A stretch of DNA of 16,284 bases from Willaertia magna. Taxonomy: Eukaryota > Heterolobosea > Eutetramitea > Acrasida > Naegleriidae. The notes beneath the pieces were generated by a model. That model saw nothing but the letters and a program-made list of their open reading frames with translations. It did not search any database and was not told where the DNA came from. Positions 7,978 to 15,223 of this stretch are shown piece after piece. The stretch spans positions 1-16,284 of the forward strand of contig CADWAF010003467.1 of assembly GCA_902984215.1 (NCBI GenBank), in the 5' to 3' direction. The stretch's first letter is position 1; every line of letters starts with the position of its first letter. Made by a program: the position numbers and the translations under genes.

Positions 7978-8649
7978 TTATTTATTTAATTTTGCTTGTT
8001 TCCATGTTTTTCCCCAATTTTCATCTGTTGTGATGTGTCCTTTACGAACGTACTTTGCAACATTTCGTTCAAAATCCTTTACTCCAAATGAATCAGCGTT
8101 ACGTATAACAAAACCTTCTAATCCTTCCTTTCCACCAACCATACTTTTATCTTTAATTCTTTCATCCATCCACTCTTTCACTTCATTCAATGAATTAAAT
8201 TGTCCTCTATATAAAATTGGTACTAATGGTATAAAACTTGATAATCCAGATTCATCACAAAACTCTATTATTTCATCCCATCCATACCATCTATTTTCAT
8301 TGACATCTAAAATTGCAAATAAATAAAAATAACTTTTTAAATTTTGATATTCAATAGAATGAATGCCAAACATATTTTCACCATATAAAACTAAATGATC
8401 TGGGATTAAAAATTTAAATTGACTATAAAGTTGTTTAATTGGACCAAAACTTGGATGTGTAGCTTCTTTTGAAGTTGTTCTTGCATAAATTTTACCTTGA
8501 AATAATTGACAATTACCACCATCCATCTTTTCTGTGATAATTACAGTTTTATTAAGAAATTGATTACAATAAGTATCGTTTAAAATAATATCGTCATCCG
8601 TATGTTCTGGAGAGAATGGTAAATGTGGCGTTCTTGGATATTTAGACAT
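7978..8649 (-). CDS. Compact RNA ligase (nucleotidyltransferase domain only)
   Basis: A 223-residue protein with all motifs of ATP-dependent RNA ligases, which seal RNA ends through an enzyme-AMP intermediate on a lysine. Motif I is TEKMDGG with nucleophile Lys41; the Arg of YART (57) follows. Motif III is LYGENMF (88-94). The motif IIIa region is SYFYLFAI. Motif IV is EGFVIR (178-183). Motif V is AKYVRKGH, with Lys199 or Lys203. The N-terminus YPRTPHLPFSP and the segment EATHPSF resemble a family of stand-alone RNA ligases common in bacteria. It lacks the C-terminal domain seen in T4 Rnl2. Repair of damaged or processed RNA is the likely role; the substrate is not evident. The ATG at 8649 is preceded by an A/T leader. 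The gene lies tail-to-tail with the SERBP1-like gene. Its codon use looks native, so any transfer from bacteria would be old. Confidence 0.9.
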   Translation of the reverse strand: MSKYPRTPHLPFSPEHTDDDIILNDTYCNQFLNKTVIITEKMDGGNCQLFQGKIYARTTSKEATHPSFGPIKQLYSQFKFLIPDHLVLYGENMFGIHSIEYQNLKSYFYLFAILDVNENRWYGWDEIIEFCDESGLSSFIPLVPILYRGQFNSLNEVKEWMDERIKDKSMVGGKEGLEGFVIRNADSFGVKDFERNVAKYVRKGHITTDENWGKTWKQAKLNK

Positions 8650-9251
8650 TTTTTGTTGTGTATTTGTTATTGTAAAGTTAATTAGTTCAATATTTTTAAA
8701 TATTAAAAATGAACTTCAAATTGTAAATTGATGATTATTGTTGTAAAAAATTAATTCTATATTTTTAATTCATTAATAATCTCCACTTTTCAAATGTTAC
8801 TGTCAATTACTGTAAAAACAATTTCCTTTTCTTGTTCACTACAAACATCAACAATATTCAAGTTCACTACAAAACATTAACAAGTAAATAAATACAATGG
8901 GACCATTCACGGTTGACTAATATTTCACTTTTTTCACAGTGAAGATCTTTTAAAACCAATTTCTTCACTTTTTCACTGGGAAAAAGAAGGATTTCAAAAA
9001 TAATTTTGCAAAATTAGAAACTTTATAAATTTCTAACAATTGAATAAATATTTCAAACACTATTGTGTCCACAACATTACAATTCAAACAATTTATTGGA
9101 TTGTAGCGGTGACATTTCACAAATTGCGACAATTGAAAGAAGTTTTTAAACAATCACACTTTGGGAAATGAAACCTTCTAACTGATCAAAATGTTAAACC
9201 TTCAACAAAAATAACTGTTAAATTAATCAAAAACAGGATCTTTATGTGAAT

Positions 9252-9297
9252 TGACGTACTTTCCTGATTCACAAATTGTCTTCCAAAATTTACGTCA
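9252..9297. promoter_or_regulatory. Pair of CRE/ATF-like sites
   Basis: TGACGT at 9252-9257 and TTACGTCA at 9290-9297 are in opposite orientation, about 38 bases apart. TTACGTCA is a classic bZIP (ATF/CREB or PAR) site. Inverted TGTGAAT and ATTCACA flank the first. They lie upstream of the 159-residue gene; function is inferred. Confidence 0.3.
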
Positions 9298-9325
9298 CCT
9301 TACCAACTGTGGAATTGGTGAATCA

Positions 9326-9341
9326 TTTTTTTTGGCGGGAA
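9326..9341 (+). promoter_or_regulatory. E2F-type site upstream of the 159-residue gene
   Basis: An eight-T run followed by GGCGGGAA gives TTTTGGCGGGAA, a full match to the E2F/DP consensus TTTSSCGC-like form seen in animals, plants and amoebae. It lies about 205 bases before the ATG. The sequence is clear; binding is inferred. Confidence 0.45.
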
Positions 9342-9474
9342 GAGGATTATTTTGTGAATATTTAAAGAAAGCAAGGCTTCTATTCTCGACGAAGAATTAT
9401 TATTAAAAAAAACACAACAACAACAATTAATACTTGTTGCAGCAACAATCAATCAATTATTGAATCTAGGTTTT

Positions 9475-9505
9475 TATAAAGAGCTACTTTCCATTCTTTT
9501 TTTTA
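9475..9505 (+). promoter_or_regulatory. Core promoter: TATA box and oligo-dT
   Basis: TATAAA at 9475-9480 is followed by an oligo-T stretch at about 9496-9505. This arrangement is the usual dictyostelid core promoter. It lies about 65 bases before the ATG at 9546. Confidence 0.55.
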
Positions 9506-9545
9506 TACACTGGAATATTGACAATAATTATTATTAAGAAAAACA

Positions 9546-10025
9546 ATGACACCAACTATTATTACCACTAACTTAATTACTAATTCTAACTGCTCTGAAA
9601 TGATGAAAATTAACAATAAGCTAACAATAAGTTCAACTTTTTTATTATCCCCAAGTGACAATGACAATGGCAATAATAATGACAATACCACCACAACCAC
9701 AACTGTTAATAATATTATAAATGATAAGATCCTCACAATGTATTCTTGTAATAGTAGTATTACTACTACTCCAAAACGTAGAGTTTCTTATAATTGTCAA
9801 CAATTAAATGTTCCATCATGTCAAACACCAATTTATAAAGAAGCTAAAAAACAAATGATAAGAAAAGAAAGAAGAATGATGAAGAATCTTCAAACATCAT
9901 CATTAAATGTTTGTAGAAGATTAAATTTTGATAACGATGATACTTTTCTAGTGACAACAACACTTCCAACAAGTGTTCAAGTAATTGCCCCAACAACAAC
10001 AATAATGAATACCGTAACGATCTAA
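9546..10025 (+). CDS. Unrecognised small protein with CDK-site and cyclin-docking-like motifs
   Basis: A 159-residue protein with no domain that I recognise. Residues 35-60 are Asn/Asp/Thr-rich filler. The likely functional part is 74-135: TPKRR at 75-79 matches the full CDK phosphorylation consensus (Ser/Thr-Pro-x-Lys/Arg); TPIYK at 94-98 is a minimal Thr-Pro site; a strongly basic helix KEAKKQMIRKERRMMK follows; and CRRLNFD at 123-129 contains RRLNF, which resembles the RxL cyclin-docking motif. A SPSD lies at 35-38. With an E2F-type site upstream, a cell-cycle substrate or CDK regulator is conceivable, but this is inference from short motifs. The ATG at 9546 has an AAACA context. The 3' end overlaps the convergent ORF by 78 bases; here this strand has the more natural protein. 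Confidence 0.68.
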   Translation: MTPTIITTNLITNSNCSEMMKINNKLTISSTFLLSPSDNDNGNNNDNTTTTTTVNNIINDKILTMYSCNSSITTTPKRRVSYNCQQLNVPSCQTPIYKEAKKQMIRKERRMMKNLQTSSLNVCRRLNFDNDDTFLVTTTLPTSVQVIAPTTTIMNTVTI

Positions 10026-10382
10026 ATTGGATTGTTCTGTATTTGTTGTTTGAGTTTTATTATTTATTGTTTTTTTATTGATTGTACCGGTTTCACTTGT
10101 GGTTGTTGTTGTTTCGGTTGTGTTGTCAATGGTAGAAGAAAGAGAAGAATAGGTTCGTTTCTTTTCGGAAGAACGTTTTGGTTTTAAAATTGGTTCTTCT
10201 TCTTCTTGTGTTGTTGTTGTTTGTTTAATTAAATTGGTGTGAAAGGAAGAAGAAGTGTAATTTTGATGAAGATTATAATGAGGATTGATGGTATTTCTGT
10301 AAAGAATACTTTTCTTTTTTAAAATGTGATTAGTTGCTGTTGCAAATAGAAGAGAGTGTTGTGATTTTTTGTGTAAAATCAT
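9948..10382 (-). CDS. Hypothetical Thr/Ser-rich protein, convergent overlap
   Basis: A 144-residue ORF from the ATG at 10382. Its first 115 residues look coding: codon use is amoebal, with a Glu run (TQEEEEPILKPKRSSEKKR) and a Thr-rich stretch. No domain is recognised. The last 25 residues (CCCWGNY and CWKCCC) are antisense to the end of the 159-residue gene and look unnatural. The true 3' end may therefore differ, for example through splicing, or the ORF may be non-functional. Confidence 0.48.
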   Translation of the reverse strand: MILHKKSQHSLLFATATNHILKKKSILYRNTINPHYNLHQNYTSSSFHTNLIKQTTTTQEEEEPILKPKRSSEKKRTYSSLSSTIDNTTETTTTTSETGTINKKTINNKTQTTNTEQSNLDRYGIHYCCCWGNYLNTCWKCCCH

Positions 10383-10757
10383 TTTTTTTTATAATAAAGC
10401 AAACTTTCAAATAATTCTTGTCAAAACGAAACAACAGTATCGATATCTCGCTCTTTCAATTGGTTGAAGGCAATAATACCTTTATAACATTTTCATCGCT
10501 TTACGATAATCCCAACTTTGTTTATTTGTTTGTTACTTTGCAGTGCGCTAAAAAAGCTTTGCAGCACAATAATTATAATAATAGACTAATGCATCACAGG
10601 GTGTCCTTAGCTTTTCGACTTGTCGGCGAAACTATGAATGGGCCAAATCTAAAATTGTCTAAGAGCTCAAAAGCGGCCAAAGTGAAAAGCACAATTCTTA
10701 TTTTTTAATGAACTACTTTACAAAACAGTATTGTAAAAAAATAAAGTGTTTTATTAA
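10383..10757. other. Intergenic region upstream of the 144-residue ORF
   Basis: A plus-strand frame is open from 10418 to 10708, but it starts with TTG and its product resembles nothing I know. The base composition is less AT-rich than other intergenic DNA here. A run of 10 T at 10382-10390 precedes the minus-strand ATG. I see no RNA gene. Confidence 0.4.
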
Positions 10758-11402
10758 TTAATTATAAGACCAACAATTCAAATAATTATTCCAATAACTA
10801 CTTAAATACTCAAAACAAATAAAAACCTTTTCTTCATCTATACAATATATTAAATTTAAATTAATTAATAAACTTCTCCATTGTAATCCTTCCTTAGATT
10901 CCCATCTTTTTAAAAACCAATAAGGAAAACCAAATTGTGGAAAATCTTCTTTCCATATATTTATTAATTTAACAGCCTTCTTTCCTCCTATAGTACTCCC
11001 TTCATTATATAATCTATACGTTTCAATAAAAGATTCATCTGGTTTTTTGTCAAAGTTGGTAATTTTTAAAAAAAAATAAATTCCTAATTCCTTAATAGGG
11101 ACATCAATATAAATTTGATTTCTTCTTGTAATTTTTCTACTAAAATCAGGCACCATTCTTTTTACAATTTTTTTTATAATTAATAATTCCATTTCTTTTA
11201 CCCTTTCTATTAGTTGTTCTTCATTAAGGTACATTGAGGGAAGACTTGAAATGTAAGGTGAGGGAGAGATAAAGTTGTGTAAGTGTTGTTGTAATAAAGG
11301 ATTTTCAGAATTATTAAAGGTAAATTGAAAAGATTGTATTGTGGAATTGAAGAGGTGAGACAAAGTGTAAGAAAAAGATGAAGTATCACTAAGGGAATCC
11401 AT
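10758..11402 (-). CDS. Unrecognised 214-residue protein
   Basis: An ORF from the ATG at 11402 to the TAA at 10758, with amoeba-like codon use and a composition that looks like a folded protein. I cannot assign a family. The N-terminal 45 residues are Ser/Asn/Phe-rich. From about residue 58, EEQLIERVKEMELLIIKKIVKRM suggests an amphipathic helix. A core follows with IYIDVPIKELGIYFFLKI and FPQFGFPYWFLKRW. The end is aromatic (SSYWNNYLNCWSYN). There is no signal peptide or clear membrane span. The start overlaps the end of the frameshifted thioredoxin-like gene by 14 bases in another frame. The two might once have been one gene, since this ORF begins just where the thioredoxin-like frame ends. 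Confidence 0.65.
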   Translation of the reverse strand: MDSLSDTSSFSYTLSHLFNSTIQSFQFTFNNSENPLLQQHLHNFISPSPYISSLPSMYLNEEQLIERVKEMELLIIKKIVKRMVPDFSRKITRRNQIYIDVPIKELGIYFFLKITNFDKKPDESFIETYRLYNEGSTIGGKKAVKLINIWKEDFPQFGFPYWFLKRWESKEGLQWRSLLINLNLIYCIDEEKVFICFEYLSSYWNNYLNCWSYN

Positions 11403-11848
11403 TGTTTATTGTTTTTACATTTTTTTTTCTTATGCAAACCTTAAATAACAATAGTCTCTTCAATGATTCACCGCCTTCTAGTTTATAAAATTGAGCGAAA
11501 GAACACCCTGTGTTCTTAGCTAATTCTACTGATTTATTTTCAAAAGGTAAAGCTAGCCAAGGCATTTTGTTAAATACCATATTTTGATATATATTGTATT
11601 TATCGAAATCTTTACTGACATACAAAACATTAAACTTATCTTCTTGCAGACCTTGTTCCTTTAAGGCAACAAATGTTTCAATTAACTTTTTGATAAAAAA
11701 AATTGTTAATGTTGTTCTCAATATCTCCAAAAACCAATAAAACTTTCTTTCCCTCTAAGAAAGTTAAATCATTAACAGTTTCAAAAAGACCACCAGAATT
11801 AGTTACTTTTACAAGGCTTATTTTTAATACTTCTGTTATTGTAGGCAT
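11389..11848 (-). pseudogene. Frameshifted nucleoredoxin/thioredoxin-like gene without CxxC
   Basis: The first frame starts at the ATG at 11848 (MPTITEVLKISLVK, then LEGKKVLLVFGD), the usual opening of a nucleoredoxin-like thioredoxin domain. It runs into a stop just after a T-rich run near 11693-11700. Removing one base from that run would continue into the downstream frame, which reads FFIKKLIETFVALKEQGL, FNVLYVSKDFDKY and MPWLALPFENK. The last matches the conserved PWLALPF of nucleoredoxins and tryparedoxins. Where family members have WCPPC, this copy reads DIENNINN, so it lacks the redox-active cysteines. The C-terminal third of the fold is also missing or unrecognisable. Either a pseudogene or a sequencing error in the homopolymer; the missing CxxC argues for loss of redox function in either case. 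Confidence 0.65.
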
Positions 11849-12304
11849 TTCTTAAGGATAATCTATGTTGTTTGTTTGTTTTTTTTACAGGTTGTTATTT
11901 CGATTATCTTTATTACAAATCTCATTTTTGTGTAGTTCGTTTTGTCTCTTTGAAAGGGTAATTGAACTTTCAGTAATACTAGTATTTTTTTCCCAATTTA
12001 TATTTTTGAGAATAAAGCTCATTAAAAGAAAATTTAATAAATTACTATATAATAAACTTCATTTATGCTACAATGTGGACCATTTGCATTCACCATAATT
12101 TGTCCAGTTCTGTCCTTATTCTGGGTAAAACAGTGTATTATTGGTTTTGGCGGAAAAAGTAAAACTAATAATAGAATAGGTCCTAGGTGTACTGAAATTC
12201 TTGATTGAAAACTTAAAAAATATAAAAAAATTACATAAAAAAAATACAACAAGAAGCGTTCCGAATATAAAAAATAGTGTTAATAAAAAAAATAAAAAAC
12301 TCAG
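11849..12304. other. Gene-poor stretch between the thioredoxin-like pseudogene and the mobile element
   Basis: Two open frames are present: plus 11865-12098 (hydrophobic because it is T-rich) and minus 12034-12252 (no ATG). Neither resembles a known protein. An E2F-like TTTTGGCGGAAAAA lies at 12145-12158. Otherwise I see only A/T-rich filler. Confidence 0.4.
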
Positions 12305-12334
12305 TTAATTTTATTGTTTATTTATATTTAATAA
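12305..12334 (+). repeat. Candidate left terminal inverted repeat
   Basis: The stretch TTAATTTTATTGTTTATTTA and the ten bases after it resemble the reverse complement of 15224-15253 with a few mismatches and one gap. In DNA this AT-rich such a match may arise by chance. Confidence 0.25.
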
Positions 12335-12382
12335 TTTTATAAAAATTTATAATTCAATAATTCTTCATCTGTATATAAATAT

Positions 12383-12568
12383 TGTGAATTATTTTGTGAA
12401 TTATTTTGCGAATAATTTTGTAAATAATTTTGTGAATTATTTTGTGAATAATTTTGTAAATAATTTTGTGAATAATTTTGTGAATAATTTTGTGAATAAT
12501 TTTGTGAATTATTTGGTAAATTATTTTGTTCAGAATTATTTTGTAAATTATTTTGTTCAGAATTATTT
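12383..12568. repeat. 12-bp tandem repeat coding for the SQNY/SQNN tail
   Basis: About twelve contiguous copies of the unit TGTGAATWATTT run from 12383 to 12526. One copy of 15 bases (with TTCAGA), a 12-base copy and another 15-base copy follow, to 12568. On the minus strand they encode repeats of Ser-Gln-Asn-Tyr or Ser-Gln-Asn-Asn, followed by SEQNNLQN. The reading frame is kept through the whole array. The stop is the TAA at 12337-12339 after YTDEELLNYKFL. Confidence 0.85.
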
Positions 12569-12594
12569 TGTATTAAATTAATATTATTAAAAGT

Positions 12595-12706
12595 TAAAAT
12601 ATGATTTAAAATTTTATCAATTAATATTTCTTTTTTCCTATTGCCCCTAATCCATTATCTTTACAACATTTTCGTACTTCTGCATAACTAAATTTTTCTA
12701 AATCTG
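12595..12706 (-). pseudogene. SAP-like DNA-binding motif of the element
   Basis: The sequence reads LEKFSYAEVRKCCKDNGLGA up to IGKK; then, past a one-base deficit in the run of T at 12631-12636, it reads EILIDKILNHI. This matches the SAP helix-extended-helix pattern (LKVAELK..C...GL...GKK..LI.RI). SAP motifs bind AT-rich DNA. A long basic, Lys/Asn-rich segment precedes it (12710-13229). Confidence 0.7.
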
Positions 12707-13239
12707 TTTTTGTTAAATCTTTAGTTAAATTAATTGTACGTGTTAATAAAGGGGTTGTTTGTAATTTAGTATTTATTTTTTTAATTAATGGTTCTGTTTT
12801 AATTGTTGATGTTGAAGTTTTTAATATTTTTAATTTTGTATTTCCTTTTTTATTTATATTCCTCTTTTTAATAATTTTTTTTAAATTATTTTCTCTATCT
12901 TGTAATAAATTTTTATATTTTAAAATAATTTCATTAATTTTTAATTTACATTTTTCTTTATTAAAATATATGTTTTTAAATGAAATTTTATTTTTTAATA
13001 AAGAAACATCTGTTTTTAAATTTATTTCTTTTTCTATAATTGTATTATTTTTAGTAAAATTTTGTAAAGAATTTTGTAAAAATAAAATTAATTGATCAGA
13101 TATTATAGAAATTTTAGTTATATTTGAATTAGGTAATTTATTATTTTTAAATAATGAAACTAAAAAATTTTTTATGTAATCAATATTAAAATTTTTTTCT
13201 AATAATAAATTTTTATAAATTTTTTCCATTAATACATTT

Positions 13240-13650
13240 TTATCTAAATTATAAATAATATATAAAATAAAACCTATACAATAATAACCACATAAAACTA
13301 TGTCACATTGTTTAATATTAATAATTTTAAATAAATTTATAAATTCTTTATTATTTTCTTTAATAAAATTAAAAATTTCTAAATATATATCATTACCACA
13401 TTGTTCAAAAGAATTAAAAAAATAAATATATTTATTTGGAACTAATAAAGGAGAATAAATTAAAATAGAAATATAATGATATTGTGATAAACAAATAATA
13501 AAAGTATATTCTTTTAATTTTTTTTACCTAAAATAATTTTTTTTATAAAATTTAATAAACTATCTTCAGAAAAAAATAAAAAATTATATTTTTCATAATC
13601 TTTTTCCATAATACTATTAAATTCAAAAATATCACTTAACCATAATTCTT
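13240..13650 (-). pseudogene. Ulp1/C48-type cysteine peptidase domain of the element
   Basis: This part opens with ELWLSDIFEFNS, like the WLxD entry of Ulp1 proteases. It crosses a frameshift in the run of 8 T at 13518-13525 and continues with CLSQYHYISILIYSP, containing the catalytic His (13476-13478). YFFNSFEQCG follows, where Asn (13413-13415) replaces the usual Asp. The end is IKQCDIVLCGYYCIGF, containing the oxyanion Gln (13308-13310) and the nucleophilic Cys (13290-13292). Gln-to-Cys spacing is 6 residues, as in Ulp1; His-Asn is 21 and Asn-Cys is 41, within the family range. Ulp1/adenain-fold peptidases process SUMO-like modifiers or viral and transposon proteins. In this element the role might be self-processing of the long polyprotein (inference). 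Confidence 0.78.
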
Positions 13651-13879
13651 TATTTACTATTATATTTTCATTTTGATTATCAATTTGATATATTATTGAA
13701 TTTGTTTGATTATTATTTAAATTATTATTTTTATTTTCAATTAAATTATTTGTATTTTCAATAAAATTATTATTTTCATCATTTTTATCAATATTAATAA
13801 TTTCTTTTTTAATTAAATTATTTTGATTTAAAATATTTTGGTTTAAATTATTTTGTAAATTATTTTGTAAATTATTTTA

Positions 13880-15195
13880 ATTTAAATTATTTAAAAATTT
13901 AATATCTAAATCTATAAATGATTTAGAAAATAATAAAATAAAAAATTTATTTTGTAATACTTTTTTTTTATAATTTTCATTTATATTTAAATCTTTAAAT
14001 AAAATAAATTTATTATTTTTATCAATTAATTCATATACTTTTTTAGAATTATTTAAAATAGGTTGTTGTAAATGTACTTTAGGATATTCACAATTAAAAA
14101 AATTTCTCATTAATAATTCTAAACATTCATATTTAAATTCTAATCCAATTATATAATTTTCTTTTTCTATTTCTATAAAATTTCCTTTTTTTAAATTTAT
14201 TCATTTTCTAAATTCGTTTTTTAATTGTACAAAATAAAAATTATCTAATGGACTAACTAAATATGTTAATTTAGGTAGTGTAAATAAAATTGTAATTCTA
14301 TTATTTTTTAATATATTTAAACAATCTATATTTTTATGTACATTTAAATTGTCCATTATTAATATATCACTATATTTAACAATTTTTAAAAATTCTTTTA
14401 TCCAATTTTTAAAAATAAATACATTAATTCCTTTTATATTATTCAAATAAATTTTTTCATTATCATCATCTATTATAATTTTTTTATTTGTATATTGAAT
14501 ATAAAATAGAAAAACTTGTCCAAATAAAAATATAGTTATTATTAAAGTATCTCGTTTATCATTTTGTATCTATATAAAATTTTTTCTTTTTTTATTAAAA
14601 ATACCATATTTAGATATATCATTATTTTTAAAAGCTGACTCATCTATTGCTTATATATTAATATTACTATATTTAATTTTATTATAATTATAAATACTAT
14701 ACAAATCGTTCCAAAAATTATTTAAAATATTAATTTTATCTAAATTAATCAATTGACCCTTTTGTATTCATTGAATTTGACCAATATTAAAATTATATTT
14801 CCACATTAATTTCCATAAATATTTCCATTCCATTTCTTTATTTGTTATCCATTTAAAAATTTTAACAATATCCGCCCTAGAAAGAAAAATTTTTTCATAT
14901 AATAAATTATTTAAAACTTTAATAAATATATATTTACTTTCAAAATCAATTTTACCATTGTTATTTTCTATAAATAATATATTTTTATTTAATTTTAAAT
15001 TTTTTTTTTTCTTTATTTCTTTGTATCCATTTTTGTATGGTGTTGTATTTTAATTGTAAATGTGAAAATTCACATATTATATCATTTAATATCCCTTTTC
15101 CTCTTTTGTTTTTTGTTTGTTATTGTTGTTGTTGTTTTGTTAAATAAATTAATAATTGTATTGCGAATTTCTTCAGAATATTTAGATGGAGGCAT
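13880..15195 (-). pseudogene. DDE transposase part of the element (IS630/Tc1/mariner/pogo-like), broken
   Basis: It starts at the ATG at 15195 with PPSKYSEEIRNTIINLF, a recognition helix typical of IS630/Tc1-type transposases. After a one-base shift, KRGKGILNDIICEF and YNTIQKWIQRNKE complete the helix-turn-helix. A second shift in a run of 11 A leads into the catalytic domain. The first acidic residue is the Asp of AIDES (14642-14644). The second is the Asp of ILIMDNLNVHK (14351-14353). The third is the Asp of LVSPLDN (14243-14245), where Tc1 relatives have NPIEN. The spacing from second to third is 35 residues (D35D). Four stops fall in this part upstream of 13880 (TGA, TAA, TAG, TGA). All three catalytic positions remain, but the gene cannot make an intact protein. 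Confidence 0.85.
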
Positions 15196-15223
15196 TGTAA
15201 TTGTTAAATAAAATTAATTTGTT

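Larger units (their letters stand above)
8650..9545. other. Intergenic region between the RNA ligase and the 159-residue gene
   Basis: Nearly 900 bases with no convincing ORF; a 62-codon minus-strand reading frame at 8965-9153 has no ATG-supported, coding-like composition. It holds two similar TTTCAC-rich stretches (about 8927-8949 and 8962-8983). Its right half (9240-9510) looks like a promoter, with CRE-like, E2F-like, TATA and oligo-T sequences. Confidence 0.5.

Noticed and set aside
8030..8326. Plus-strand 98-codon ORF
   Set aside because: Antisense shadow of the RNA ligase gene, which has full motif support.
8965..9153. Minus-strand 62-codon ORF
   Set aside because: No coding-like composition, no known motif; lies in a promoter-like intergenic region.
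10418..10708. Plus-strand 96-codon ORF
   Set aside because: Begins with TTG and resembles nothing; kept only as an open stretch in the intergenic description.
11210..11437. Minus-strand 75-codon ORF
   Set aside because: Shadow frame over the start of the 214-residue ORF.
11865..12252. Hydrophobic ORFs on both strands, possibly membrane peptides
   Set aside because: Their hydrophobicity follows from T-rich DNA; the minus one has no ATG and neither has a recognisable pattern.
12384..12581. Plus-strand NFVN repeat protein
   Set aside because: Antisense reading of the tandem repeat that codes the SQNY tail of the transposon protein.
12337..15195. Ciliate-like code (TAA/TAG = Gln) to explain the stops in the element
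   Set aside because: Frameshifts are also present and all other genes in the window end normally at TAA or TAG; decay explains it better.
12337..15195. Polinton/Maverick element, because of the adenain-like peptidase
   Set aside because: The transposase is of the Tc1/mariner/IS630 type rather than a retroviral-type integrase, and no DNA polymerase, packaging ATPase or capsid gene is present.
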